Under the pieces are notes generated by a model. That model was given only the letters and a program-made list of their open reading frames with translations. It had not been told where the DNA came from and did not search any database. Shown piece after piece: positions 34,188-43,302 of a DNA stretch of 64,000 nt. Both the position numbers and the translations under genes were made by a program. Source of the DNA: an uncultured Oscillospiraceae bacterium (GTDB lineage: Bacteria > Bacillota > Clostridia > Oscillospirales > Ruminococcaceae); the NCBI GenBank assembly GCA_910577365.1, contig CAJTMU010000001.1, positions 22,954 to 86,953 of the forward strand. The letters are read 5' to 3'. Every line of letters begins with the position of its first letter. Position 1 is the stretch's first letter.

Positions 34188-35463
34188 TGCGCTCACCCAA
34201 GAGGAATTTTCTGAACTCCGCCGCCATATACAGCGACCCTCCGATAAAAAGCATTTCGGAATCCTCGGAGCCTATCGTCAGCGCAGTTCGGATATCATGG
34301 GCAAAATATGAGTTTATCCCTGCCCTTTCGCCGACACCTGCCAGAACCTCGGCATTTACCGCATTATCCGCGAATCCGTCATAAAACACTGCCGCCTTGA
34401 AGCATGGCAGGATTATTTCCAAAGCGGTCTTATAATCCTTGGTGCATATCATGCCGATTATCGCGGTTTTCTCGCGTGGGTCAGCGGTAAGCATCTCTTT
34501 TGCCGCAAGCATTGCCTGCGGATTATGCCCGCCGTCAAGAATAACTTCAGGCGTATGCTTCGGGAAATATTCCAGACGTGCGGGGAGAGCCGCCTTATAC
34601 AAGCCTGCGGCAATCCTTTCATCTGGAAGCCCGACATTCAGCGCATTCAGCGCCTCGATAGCCGTCAGCGCGTTCAGTGTTTGGTGAGATCCGCACATTT
34701 TCAGTCTGTATTCTCTGTTTTTATAGCAAAACGAGCTTCCGTTCAACCCACTCCCGCGAACTGAAAGCTTCCGCGTGTCTGGTATTATCAGCCGTGCTCC
34801 CTTTTTTGCACAGCGGTGCTCTATTACTTCCAAAGCTGCTTCAGATATACCTGCCGCGGCAATACAGACTCCGCCTTTGATTATCCCGCTCTTGCTATGA
34901 GCAATTTTTTCCTCAGTATCGCCTAAAATCGCGGTGTGGTCAAGCCCTATGGAGGTTATAACCGCCACCTCGGGACAGGGTATAATATTGGTGCAGTCCA
35001 GCGTGCCGCCTATACCTGTTTCAATCACTGCGTAATCCGTTCCCCGCTCTTTAAAATAAAGAAAGCAAATTGCGGTGAGTATTTCAAACTGCGAGAAGGC
35101 GCGGTTCTCACAACACTCCTCTGCCTGCCTTACCCGCTCTGCTAGCCGAGTAAAGTCCTCCTCGCCAATAAACTCTCCGTCTATCTCTATCCTCTCACGG
35201 ATATCCACTATATACGGCGAGCTAAACCGCCCTGTTTTATACCCGCACTCCGTCAGAACCGCGGCGATATACTCCGTTACCGAGCCTTTTCCGTTGGTGC
35301 CCGCAACGTGTATGCAGCGCAAACCCTTTTCGGGGCTGCCAAGCTTTTCCGCCAAAGCCGAAAAGCGCGTCAGATCAGTCACCGACGCGCCTTGCTTTGA
35401 AAAGGACGACAGGTATTTTAGACTTTCCGGATAGGAGTGTATCTCCCTTAATTCATTCCGCAC
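34174..35463 (-). CDS. folC: Bifunctional folylpolyglutamate/dihydrofolate synthase
   Basis: A 429-residue Mur-ligase-family enzyme adding glutamates to folates. Features are the P-loop G-T-N-G-K-G-S-V, the SPY/I-R-E-R-I-E segment (folate side), GLDHTAILG, and the C-terminal D-G-G-H-N-P-Q-A motif. It overlaps the preceding small membrane gene by 16 bases and the YgjP-like gene downstream, forming a compact operon. Confidence 0.95.
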   Translation of the reverse strand: MRNELREIHSYPESLKYLSSFSKQGASVTDLTRFSALAEKLGSPEKGLRCIHVAGTNGKGSVTEYIAAVLTECGYKTGRFSSPYIVDIRERIEIDGEFIGEEDFTRLAERVRQAEECCENRAFSQFEILTAICFLYFKERGTDYAVIETGIGGTLDCTNIIPCPEVAVITSIGLDHTAILGDTEEKIAHSKSGIIKGGVCIAAAGISEAALEVIEHRCAKKGARLIIPDTRKLSVRGSGLNGSSFCYKNREYRLKMCGSHQTLNALTAIEALNALNVGLPDERIAAGLYKAALPARLEYFPKHTPEVILDGGHNPQAMLAAKEMLTADPREKTAIIGMICTKDYKTALEIILPCFKAAVFYDGFADNAVNAEVLAGVGERAGINSYFAHDIRTALTIGSEDSEMLFIGGSLYMAAEFRKFLLGERNEGA

Positions 35464-35609
35464 TCGTCATAGTCCTTCCATTTTTCATTATACCTGAACT
35501 CATCTGCGAGCTTAAGGCAGATATATGCCACCGCACCCGCGACTATCAGAACCGCGCCGATTATCGGCAGAATAGTTTTTGCAAACGGACCAACTTTTTT
35601 CTTGTTCAT
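35448..35609 (-). CDS. Small single-pass membrane protein
   Basis: A 53-residue protein with a Lys-rich start (MNKKKVGPF), one membrane helix (about 13-35) and a short charged tail. No family recognised. The ATG at 35609 follows AAGGAGGATAAT, furnished by the right end of element E5. It overlaps folC by 16 bases, so translational coupling with folC is likely. A real gene is supported by the strong ribosome site and the overlap. Confidence 0.6.
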   Translation of the reverse strand: MNKKKVGPFAKTILPIIGAVLIVAGAVAYICLKLADEFRYNEKWKDYDECGMN

Positions 35610-35611
35610 AT

Positions 35612-35762
35612 TATCCTCCTTATTTAAAAGAATTTTCCGTCCCACACCGTTTTACGCTATGCGTAAAATTCCGTTAACCCCAGTGTAAAAGCTCCATTTT
35701 CCACTTTTCGGAAAACTATGCTTCCACACCGACTTGCGGGAAATTCATGTGTGAGCGTTATG
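35612..35762 (-). repeat. Structured intergenic element, copy E5
   Basis: Minus-strand copy. The right end (plus-strand AAAGAATTTTCCGTCCCACACC, from 35627) merges with TAAGGAGG of the small gene at 35609. The inner hairpin GTTTTACGC..GCGTAAAAT is near 35649-35669. The left end CTTGCGGGAAATTCATGTG is at 35733-35751. The remaining gap up to 35848 holds nothing recognised. Confidence 0.6.
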
Positions 35763-35848
35763 TTTCTCTTTTTAAACGCTCCTTTGCTCCGCGTTTATCG
35801 CGCAGCTCCGAGCGCGCCAACTAATTACTATTAACTAATCACTAACAA

Positions 35849-36688
35849 CTATTCGTTCATAAGTAATTTGTATATTTCCTGCTTGGGAACTCCCGTTGCC
35901 TTTGCTGCCCTTTTGCACGCCTCTGAGAGCTTTTCGCCGCCCTCGGCGTAACCGCGTGCCAGCTCCGCCGCCTGTTCAGCCGTAAACTTCTCCAAAACGC
36001 AACGTTTTCCCTCTACCACCACGACGTACTCCCCGCGCGGCTCAAGCTCATCGTAATACCGCGCAAGCTCCGACAGGCTGCCGCGGATAACCTCCTCATG
36101 CAGCTTTGTAAGCTCTCTGCAAAGCGCCGCGGAGCGTTCCCCTCCAAAAGCGGCTTCCATATCATTCAATGTCTGCCTTATTTTATGCGGAGCCTCATAA
36201 AAAACCAGCGTATGAGGAAACTCCGATATTTCCGCAAGTCGATCGGCTCTTTCCCGTTTATTCACAGGCAGAAATCCCTCAAACGCGAACCGCGCGGTAT
36301 CTATGCCTGAAACGGCAATTGCCGCTATCGCAGCGTTGCAGCCAGGAATAACCTCCACGGCTATACCCATCTCGCCGCACCTCTGCACCAGCAGCACGCC
36401 CGGGTCGGATATACATGGCATTCCAGCATCGCTTACAAGCGCCACATTTTTACCCTCGCAGAGCAGCTCCAGTATCTTGGCGCTCTTTTCCGCTTCGTGC
36501 GGCTTGTAGTAGCTCAGAAGAGGCTTCTTTATACCAAAATGTGTAAGCAGCCTCAATGTTACGCGCGTGTCCTCCGCGGCAATAAAATCCACTCTTTCCA
36601 GCGTCTCTATCCCGCGCGGGCTGATATCCGAAAGATTGCCTATCGGCGTTCCCACAACCGACAGTCTGCCCATGCCTTCATTACTCAT
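35849..36688 (-). CDS. rsmI: 16S rRNA 2'-O-ribose methyltransferase RsmI
   Basis: A 279-residue SAM-dependent tetrapyrrole-methylase-fold enzyme that methylates C1402 of 16S rRNA. The signature V-G-T-P-I-G-N-L-S-D-I and A-E-D-T-R, the SAM loop VSDAGMPCISDPG, and FYEAPHK are all present. A C-terminal extension with AKATGVPKQEIYKLL is typical. It overlaps the end of the TrmN6-like gene by 8 bases, so it is cotranscribed. Confidence 0.95.
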   Translation of the reverse strand: MSNEGMGRLSVVGTPIGNLSDISPRGIETLERVDFIAAEDTRVTLRLLTHFGIKKPLLSYYKPHEAEKSAKILELLCEGKNVALVSDAGMPCISDPGVLLVQRCGEMGIAVEVIPGCNAAIAAIAVSGIDTARFAFEGFLPVNKRERADRLAEISEFPHTLVFYEAPHKIRQTLNDMEAAFGGERSAALCRELTKLHEEVIRGSLSELARYYDELEPRGEYVVVVEGKRCVLEKFTAEQAAELARGYAEGGEKLSEACKRAAKATGVPKQEIYKLLMNE

Positions 36689-37391
36689 AAAGCCTTGAAT
36701 ACTCCTCGGTATATGACTTATCGTCGTTGCGCAGTATCATGGGCTTCTCCACTATCATGCCCGATTTAGCGCCCTTTTTTCCCGTGACAAGGAAAAGCCA
36801 CGGCTTATCCAATATACTATTATGCACAAATGTTATACTCTTTGGCTCAATCTTGTTTTCCCTCATTGAATTTATCACGTCTGCGAGCCGCTCGGGGCGG
36901 TGGCACATCTTCAACAGTCCGCCGTATTTCAACAGCTGCCCCGCCGTATGGCACACGTCATCCACTGTACACATCAGCTCGTGCCGCGCGATAGCCTGCG
37001 GCTTTGCCAGCTTCTCATACCCCGACCCGCTGGTCATATAAGGTGGGTTTGCCGTGACTAAATCCACCGATTCATACGCCATCAGGCTCTGCGACATATC
37101 CCTCAAGTCCGCCAGAATTGGCTGCACCGTGTTCTCCAGACCGTTTTCGGTGACTGTCCTGCTGAGAAGCTCTATCGCCTCTTCTTGTATATCGACCGCG
37201 TATATCAAATGTGGCTTTACGTTCTTGCAGAATATCAGCGGAATTATCCCGCAGCCTGTACACAGGTCGCACACGACGCTGTTCGGCTTTACCCCTGCGT
37301 AATACGCCAGCAGGAACGCGTCTGTCCCGAACCTGTGATCTTCCGAAACGTACATCTTGATTTTCCCAAGCTGAAATGCTTCCGTTACCAT
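36681..37391 (-). CDS. TrmN6-like tRNA adenine methyltransferase
   Basis: A 236-residue Rossmann methyltransferase. The SAM motif D-L-C-T-G-C-G-I-I-P and the catalytic N-P-P-Y-M-T identify an N6-adenine-type enzyme like YfiC/TrmN6, which modifies A37 of tRNA1(Val). Adjacent to rsmI, as is common in Firmicutes. The ATG is preceded by AAGGAGAGGTAA, the Shine-Dalgarno at the right end of element E6. Confidence 0.88.
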   Translation of the reverse strand: MVTEAFQLGKIKMYVSEDHRFGTDAFLLAYYAGVKPNSVVCDLCTGCGIIPLIFCKNVKPHLIYAVDIQEEAIELLSRTVTENGLENTVQPILADLRDMSQSLMAYESVDLVTANPPYMTSGSGYEKLAKPQAIARHELMCTVDDVCHTAGQLLKYGGLLKMCHRPERLADVINSMRENKIEPKSITFVHNSILDKPWLFLVTGKKGAKSGMIVEKPMILRNDDKSYTEEYSRLYE

Positions 37392-37393
37392 TT

Positions 37394-37535
37394 ACCTCTC
37401 CTTATTTTAATTTGAATTTTCCGCACCGCTTCACCCGCCTGCGGCGGGTTACGCTATCCTCGGTGTAAAAGCTCCGCATTCGCTCCGCTTTTACACCGGA
37501 TTGCGAAAAATTCCTGCGTGGGCGCTATGCTGCTG
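37394..37535 (-). repeat. Structured intergenic element, copy E6
   Basis: Minus-strand copy. Right end GAATTTTCCGCACCGCTTC (37414-37432 on the plus strand); inner hairpin CCCGCCTGCGGCGGG (37434-37448); inner stem CGGTGTAAAAGC / GCTTTTACACCG (37461-37499); left end TTGCGAAAAATTCCTGCGTG (37501-37520). Outer arms AATTTTCCGC / TTGCGAAAAATT pair. It separates the methyltransferase genes from the TrkH gene. Confidence 0.65.
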
Positions 37536-37607
37536 TTTTCTTAATGTGCATTCTATCGTGCATTAATTGCGATGCTCGGAACTGAAACTTTCTTATGTGC
37601 TTGATCT

Positions 37608-38981
37608 TTATCCAATAATTATATTTCCGTCGGGCAATACGATGTTCTTTCTGCTTGAGCTGTTCATTATCAGTGATAATATCAGCGATACAGGACCTAT
37701 TCTACCGATAAACATTGTGACTATCAGCAGACTTTTGCCCGCATAGCCAGTTATCGCAGTCGCGCCCGCGCTCAGCCCCGCCGTCGAAAATGCGGATATC
37801 GCGTCGAACAGGCATTGAACGGCTCCCACTCCGCTTTCCGATGCACCCTCGGGCATTGAGAAATACAGCGCCGAAAAGCATATCAGCACAGCAAACATAG
37901 ACAGCACCGACATTACCAGTGTTCTGTAAACAATTAGCTTGTCAATTTTATGACGGAATATCTCCACATCACTTTTATTCTTTATGTAGCTTACTACCGT
38001 CATTATCATTACCAGCAGCGTGGTAACCTTTATACCGCCGCCCATGGAAGCGGGAGCTACCCCCACAAACATAAGCAGCGACGTTCCAAGCTGCGAAAAC
38101 TCCGACATATTTTCCATAGGAACAGACGCAAACCCCGCTGTTCGTGTGGTGACCGACGTGAAAAAGGCATTAAGCAGCTTCTCGCCGAAATTCATCTCAC
38201 CTAAAGTAGCAGGATTGTTCCACTCCGTCAGCAGGTAAAATACCGTTCCTGTAGCTATAAGCACTCCCGACATAAGCAGAACAGCGCGCGTATGAAGCGT
38301 GAGCTTCTTTGTGGAACGAATATTCTGAAAATTCTCCCACACTATAAAACCCAGACCGCCGATAATGATAAGCAGCGCTATGGTTATCAGTACCACGGGG
38401 TTGTCGTTTACCGTTATAAGGCTTGTGTTCGGAGCGTCGGTTCCCATCAGGTCAAAGCCCGCGTTGCAGAACGCAGTCACGCTCATGAAAACGCTCATCC
38501 ACACGCCGTATGCCCCGTAGCGAGGGACAAAAACTGTCATCATTATCAGCGCGCCGCAAAACTCGAATATAAGCGAATATTTTATAATGCTTACAAGTAT
38601 GCGCCGCCCTCCCTCAAAGGAGTTTTCGGACAGCTCCCCCGCGACATTCTTCAGCGTTCTGTAACCGAGCTTTTTGCCCGCGGCTACGTTGAAAAACGTA
38701 ATTAGCGTCACAAACCCCAATCCGCCGACCTGAACCAGCAAAGCTATCACTATCTGCCCGAACAGCGACCAGTGCGAATAAGTGTCTGCCACTGTCAGCC
38801 CGGTAACGCAGGTCGCGGAGGTTGCTGTAAAAAGGCAGTCAAACAGCGATGTGAAGCTTCGGGATCTTGATGATATCGGAAGACACAGCAGTACCGTTCC
38901 CACCGCAATTATAATCAGAAATCCCACCACAAGGGTTCTTGCGGGGTTGACCCGCTTGTTTTCCTTTTCAATTATAGGCAT
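37608..38981 (-). CDS. TrkH/KtrB-type potassium channel subunit
   Basis: A 457-residue integral membrane protein with four M1-P-M2 repeats. Selectivity-filter-like glycines are visible in T-C-V-T-G-L-T, FCNAGFDL, T-T-R-T-A-G-F and F-S-T-A-G-L-S. It pairs with RCK regulators such as the two TrkA-like proteins encoded at 459-2022. The channel and regulators are unlinked here. It is 34 bases after the GT-C gene on the same strand and may be read from that transcript. Confidence 0.93.
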   Translation of the reverse strand: MPIIEKENKRVNPARTLVVGFLIIIAVGTVLLCLPISSRSRSFTSLFDCLFTATSATCVTGLTVADTYSHWSLFGQIVIALLVQVGGLGFVTLITFFNVAAGKKLGYRTLKNVAGELSENSFEGGRRILVSIIKYSLIFEFCGALIMMTVFVPRYGAYGVWMSVFMSVTAFCNAGFDLMGTDAPNTSLITVNDNPVVLITIALLIIIGGLGFIVWENFQNIRSTKKLTLHTRAVLLMSGVLIATGTVFYLLTEWNNPATLGEMNFGEKLLNAFFTSVTTRTAGFASVPMENMSEFSQLGTSLLMFVGVAPASMGGGIKVTTLLVMIMTVVSYIKNKSDVEIFRHKIDKLIVYRTLVMSVLSMFAVLICFSALYFSMPEGASESGVGAVQCLFDAISAFSTAGLSAGATAITGYAGKSLLIVTMFIGRIGPVSLILSLIMNSSSRKNIVLPDGNIIIG

Positions 38982-39015
38982 CGGAACGGCTTCCTTTCCT
39001 TAACGAATCTTCCGC

Positions 39016-41364
39016 TTATTCAGCGGTTTCGTAGCTGCGTTTTATCGTAAGGCTGTCAACCTCTATCGGCTCGCCGTTTGTGCCGCTCAATTTGAAGCGG
39101 ACATTCTCAGTCTTGCCCGATATCGCAGCCTTCACGCAAAGTGTGTTTTCCGTCTGCTCAATTATCTCATATTCCATGTTGTCCGCGCCCTTGCTGCTTG
39201 TAAGGGATATCCTTCCGCGGTCCACTCCGCTGCCGTTTACTATAAACAAATAGCTTCCCGCCAGCGGCAGATTTACATAATCAGTATACACAGCCGCTCC
39301 GCCCGGGATAACGACTGTCGCTTCGGAATTTTCGGGAACATCGCAATTTACGTTTCCCCCCGAATAATTCGCGTTTCCATCGGAAAGCCCTGTTCTCTGC
39401 ACGTTTGCCGTCGCGGGAATATCTGCCGGCACATAGGTTATCTCACCCTGCGCCGCTACTCTCAGACCTTTCGCGCGCAGCTTTTCGGCTGTCTCGGCAT
39501 TGCCCGCATATACCTGCATATCCGCCGCCGCGCTGCCCACAAGATAAATGCCCTTGACCTGCGTAGCCAGCACGTCGGAATCTGTGGCGATAATGATATC
39601 GGGCAGTGTATCCAGTCTTCTCAGCGCGGACGCGGAACTTACTACCTTAACGTCCAGATCTGGGTAAAGGAACTGACCCTTTACATAGCGCTCTCTTGTG
39701 AGGTTACAGCAGGTAACGCTGTCAAAATCACCGTACACAAGCTCTATCGCCGCGGCTATCTTATTCGCGCCGTTTGCGGCGTTTTTGCTTTGCGGAACGG
39801 TGTAGCACACATAGCCGTATATCCCGCTGTAAAGCAGCAGCGCCGCAAGCGGAACGGAAAAGAACACCTGTATGTTCTTATCGTTTCTTCTTATTATTCC
39901 CACCAACAGCCACAAAAACAGCATTGACATGGTGGTTATTATGATTTTGATAAAGCTCTCCTGCGTGAGCAGCGCCCTCATTCCCTCGCCGTAGCGCAGA
40001 GGGGCGATATTCATTATCATGGCGCTTACAAATCTGTCAGCGCTTGTGACAACGGGCATTACCCACAACACCGTCATTACGTTTATCGCCGAGGCTATGC
40101 ACATAGCGACAAAGCTCTGAACGGTTCCGAAAATATTTTTATATATCACCGTAAGCCCCGCCAAAATTGCTATGGGGTAGAATATCTCGGTGTATCTGCC
40201 GTATATCATGGTATCGCCGCGCTCCGTAAGCAGCGTGGAAGTTGCCTTGAAGCAGACGCTAACCACAAATATTGCGCCCATAGCCAATAGTGCGAACCAC
40301 ATAAATATTGCGGTTTTCTTATCAATCGGCATGCCGCTCTCCGCTGACTGCTCCGCAATGGCAAGCTCGCTTTTTTTCGGACGCTTTCTGTAATAGAGCA
40401 CTATCGCCGAAACCACCGCCGCTATGCATATCGCGCCGAAGCCCCATGTTGAGGAGATAAAGTAAAAAAGGTGTCCCACAAGCGTATTGAGGAAATTCTC
40501 TCCCGAAACGCCCTCGGCAAGCCCGGCTCCGCCTTCGCCTACCTGAAACAGTCTGGACAGCATTTTCTCTATGGTGTTGGTGGGTGTCACTCCGTCATCA
40601 ATTCTCCACAGCACGCTTTGGATACTGTGCTTTATAAAATAGTCACCCGCAAAGCCCAGTGCCGCCGCGCCGAAAAATCCCGTAAAACAGAATATCCGCG
40701 TTTTTCTCATTGAAAAGAACACCACAAGCTGCAGAACTATTCCCGCCGCCAGCAGCGCCAGCATTCTGCCGTGCGTGGCGTAAGCCGCCGCAAGCGTAAG
40801 CCCGCCCAGCACCGAAAATATCTGCTTGGAAACCTTACCACTGGAACTAAGCCCCCTGAAAATCAGCAGGGCGAACACCCACATCAGCAATATGCACATG
40901 GATTCGTTCCATGTGTATTTTGTGAGAAGCATATAAGCGGGATACCACCCACAGATAAGCGCAAAAAGCACTGAAAACAGGCGTTTTATCCCAAACTCCC
41001 TGCTTGATATCCAATAGGCGATAACCGGCACAAAACTGACAAGCACACCGTTGATTATCAGCATTATCCTGTACCGCATATAGGGGTCGTCGGTCATGCC
41101 GAAAACCGGTATATAAAATATGCTTTGAAAGTAGCCGTAATATCCACCCGTGCATACCGTATCATGCCAGTTATAGCCGTTGGCAAGGGCGGCAACTGCC
41201 GTTACGCTGTACTCGTCGGGAGTCAGATTGAAAATCGTAGTGCACAGCGTCATCAATATATGAATTACCAGCGTTACAGCATACAGCGCGGGAATTATTA
41301 TATAATCTGCTTTCGCGCCGAACGCCCTCGCGCGTATCTGCCCGGTTTCTTCAGTAAGCTCCAT
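39016..41364 (-). CDS. GT-C-like polytopic membrane protein, copy 1
   Basis: About 782 residues with a dozen or so membrane helices in the first ~530, then a beta-rich outer C-terminal domain. An acidic loop T-P-D-E-Y after the first helix and W-N-E-S in a later loop resemble the D-E motifs of GT-C polyprenyl-phosphate-sugar transferases (PMT/ArnT group). It is a clear paralogue of the next gene upstream (shared GGYYGYFQSIFYIP / VGYYYGYIQAIFYAP layout). A role in glycosylating wall polymers or proteins is inferred. The ATG at 41364 sits after hairpin leader H3; an ATG 9 bases earlier is an alternative. Confidence 0.7.
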   Translation of the reverse strand: MELTEETGQIRARAFGAKADYIIIPALYAVTLVIHILMTLCTTIFNLTPDEYSVTAVAALANGYNWHDTVCTGGYYGYFQSIFYIPVFGMTDDPYMRYRIMLIINGVLVSFVPVIAYWISSREFGIKRLFSVLFALICGWYPAYMLLTKYTWNESMCILLMWVFALLIFRGLSSSGKVSKQIFSVLGGLTLAAAYATHGRMLALLAAGIVLQLVVFFSMRKTRIFCFTGFFGAAALGFAGDYFIKHSIQSVLWRIDDGVTPTNTIEKMLSRLFQVGEGGAGLAEGVSGENFLNTLVGHLFYFISSTWGFGAICIAAVVSAIVLYYRKRPKKSELAIAEQSAESGMPIDKKTAIFMWFALLAMGAIFVVSVCFKATSTLLTERGDTMIYGRYTEIFYPIAILAGLTVIYKNIFGTVQSFVAMCIASAINVMTVLWVMPVVTSADRFVSAMIMNIAPLRYGEGMRALLTQESFIKIIITTMSMLFLWLLVGIIRRNDKNIQVFFSVPLAALLLYSGIYGYVCYTVPQSKNAANGANKIAAAIELVYGDFDSVTCCNLTRERYVKGQFLYPDLDVKVVSSASALRRLDTLPDIIIATDSDVLATQVKGIYLVGSAAADMQVYAGNAETAEKLRAKGLRVAAQGEITYVPADIPATANVQRTGLSDGNANYSGGNVNCDVPENSEATVVIPGGAAVYTDYVNLPLAGSYLFIVNGSGVDRGRISLTSSKGADNMEYEIIEQTENTLCVKAAISGKTENVRFKLSGTNGEPIEVDSLTIKRSYETAE

Positions 41365-41401
41365 TATTATCATGCTCCCTCGTAAGGGAGTCCTCCTTTC
41401 G
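41362..41401 (-). promoter_or_regulatory. Shine-Dalgarno plus hairpin leader, copy H3
   Basis: Minus strand: GAAAGGAGGA, then CTCCCT-TACG-AGGGAG with a UACG-type tetraloop, then CATGATAATAATG. Closely similar to H1 from GAGGGAGC onwards. Confidence 0.55.
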
Positions 41402-41406
41402 GTCGT

Positions 41407-43302
41407 TTATCCGATTTCCGCTGTTTCAGGCGCGGCAACGCTGTCCGAAGAGCGCTTATATCTTATATAATCCCGAGCGCCGTCGCCGACCGCGTACACA
41501 ACATAATCCGAGGTGATGCCCAGCATCTCCGCGCCAGTGGTAAGCGTTATTTTTTCGTCAAGAGTTGTTATCAACAAGCAGTTTTCAGGTATTTCCGTCT
41601 CCTTTTTCGTTATGCTGACAGCTGCGTCGGGATTCAGGAACTGCAGCAACGACGCCATTCGCGAAGACAGCCCATAGGCTGCTATCGGCGGCGACTGAGG
41701 GTCGTTGTAAATCAGCTCAGATACCTCCTGTGCCGGAATAATATGTTTCTCGTTCTCCTCCGCTCTCATCGGAAGATAACCCGCCCCCGCAAAGACCGTG
41801 GTGTAAATGAATATTCCGCAGAGGAACACCGATATTATCTGCACATAATGCCTGTTGGAGCATGAGCAAAACACTACCATCAGCGCAAACAGCGCGAACA
41901 CGCATGAAGACATTATTACAAAGCTCATTTCAGTGGGCGGTTCACTGAAATCCTCGCCTATGCGCCAAGGCATAAGTGCCAGAATCGGGGATTCCCGATA
42001 ATTCTGTGCTCCCCTTACTATCGGATATGCCGACACCGCGAATGCAAAGCATGCGTAGGCATATATCACAGCGCTGCCAAATATATGACGAAGCTTTATG
42101 CCGTACATAAACAGGAATATAAGTGCCAGCATTATTGCCAGCGGCGCGGTACTGTCAGTGTATCTTCCGAACATCACCAGATCTTTCGCCGTGCCTATGC
42201 TGGAGGAATTGAATTTGAAAAGCACCGACATCAGCATAGTTCCGCCAACCGCGAAAAAGCCATAAAGACCGAACAGCATAAGCCGCAGGCTGTATTTGTG
42301 CTCTGTCGGCTCATATTCCTTCGTGCCGTCCTCATCTATTTCAGCGTTTCTTTTCGCCCGAGCATTCTCAGATATCCTTGAGCCAACCATAACAGCGATG
42401 ACAACCAGCGCTATCGCTCCAAGCCCAACTGTGGAGGTCATGAATGTATACAGATGACCGAAAAGCGTTGAGAAGAACATTCCGATACCGCCGCTTTCAA
42501 ACAAACCAGAAATCCGTCCTATCTCATTTTCCGCAACGTTGCCCGACGCACGTCCGTTCCACACCGCGTTCTTTATAACCGATGCGCAGAAATGCTCCGT
42601 TACAAAGGACAATCCCATCGTTATAAAAAATACCGGCAGATTAAGTATCTTTTCCTTAAGCCATATCCTCATAACCAGCAGCGTTACGACAAGCGCCGTC
42701 ACGACCGCGATAAGCCGCGAGTGCGCCGCGTAGCATACTGCGCACATAAATCCTGACAGCATTGACATAGCAAATCGGGAGTGGGAATTTTTTCTGTCCC
42801 ACGCCATAAAAACACACCATATAAGCAGCCATGGCAAAAGGCTGCATATTGCCTCGTTCCAGATAAACTTAGAATGGGCAACGTAGGTTATATAAAGACC
42901 GCTGCAAAACGCTATCACGATTTTCTGCCATACCTTGTTCACCCCAAGCTTTGACGCAAGATGGTATGCGAGCAGCGGAATAAAACTTATGATTATTCCG
43001 TTTACCACCAGCATCGCCTTATAAAGCGCAAGAGGATTGCCGCCGAAAATCGGAAACAGCGGCGCATAGAAAATCGCCTGTATATAGCCGTAGTAATACC
43101 CCACGCGGGACATTATTCCCGACCAGTCGCGCCCTGAATAGAACGCGGCAATGCTTGCCGTGCCTATCTCGTCGGGTTGAACGGCGGGAAGCTCGGGAAT
43201 CATCGCCAGCAGCGCGTGCATCACTACTGAGCAGGCGAAAAGTATGAACATGACTCCCCTGTCGCCAAAGGAAAAGTAGAATTTCTCAAGTTGCTTCTTC
43301 AT
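41407..43302 (-). CDS. GT-C-like polytopic membrane protein, copy 2
   Basis: A 631-residue paralogue of the downstream gene: V-Q-P-D-E-I after the first helix, YYYGYIQAIFYAP, a K-F-I-W-N-E loop and ~12 membrane helices, but a shorter outer C-terminal domain. It overlaps the end of the GT2 gene by 17 bases. The order GT2, GT-C, GT-C fits a pathway in which the GT2 loads a sugar on polyprenyl phosphate and the GT-C proteins transfer it outside the membrane. Acceptor unknown. Confidence 0.7.
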   Translation of the reverse strand: MKKQLEKFYFSFGDRGVMFILFACSVVMHALLAMIPELPAVQPDEIGTASIAAFYSGRDWSGIMSRVGYYYGYIQAIFYAPLFPIFGGNPLALYKAMLVVNGIIISFIPLLAYHLASKLGVNKVWQKIVIAFCSGLYITYVAHSKFIWNEAICSLLPWLLIWCVFMAWDRKNSHSRFAMSMLSGFMCAVCYAAHSRLIAVVTALVVTLLVMRIWLKEKILNLPVFFITMGLSFVTEHFCASVIKNAVWNGRASGNVAENEIGRISGLFESGGIGMFFSTLFGHLYTFMTSTVGLGAIALVVIAVMVGSRISENARAKRNAEIDEDGTKEYEPTEHKYSLRLMLFGLYGFFAVGGTMLMSVLFKFNSSSIGTAKDLVMFGRYTDSTAPLAIMLALIFLFMYGIKLRHIFGSAVIYAYACFAFAVSAYPIVRGAQNYRESPILALMPWRIGEDFSEPPTEMSFVIMSSCVFALFALMVVFCSCSNRHYVQIISVFLCGIFIYTTVFAGAGYLPMRAEENEKHIIPAQEVSELIYNDPQSPPIAAYGLSSRMASLLQFLNPDAAVSITKKETEIPENCLLITTLDEKITLTTGAEMLGITSDYVVYAVGDGARDYIRYKRSSDSVAAPETAEIG

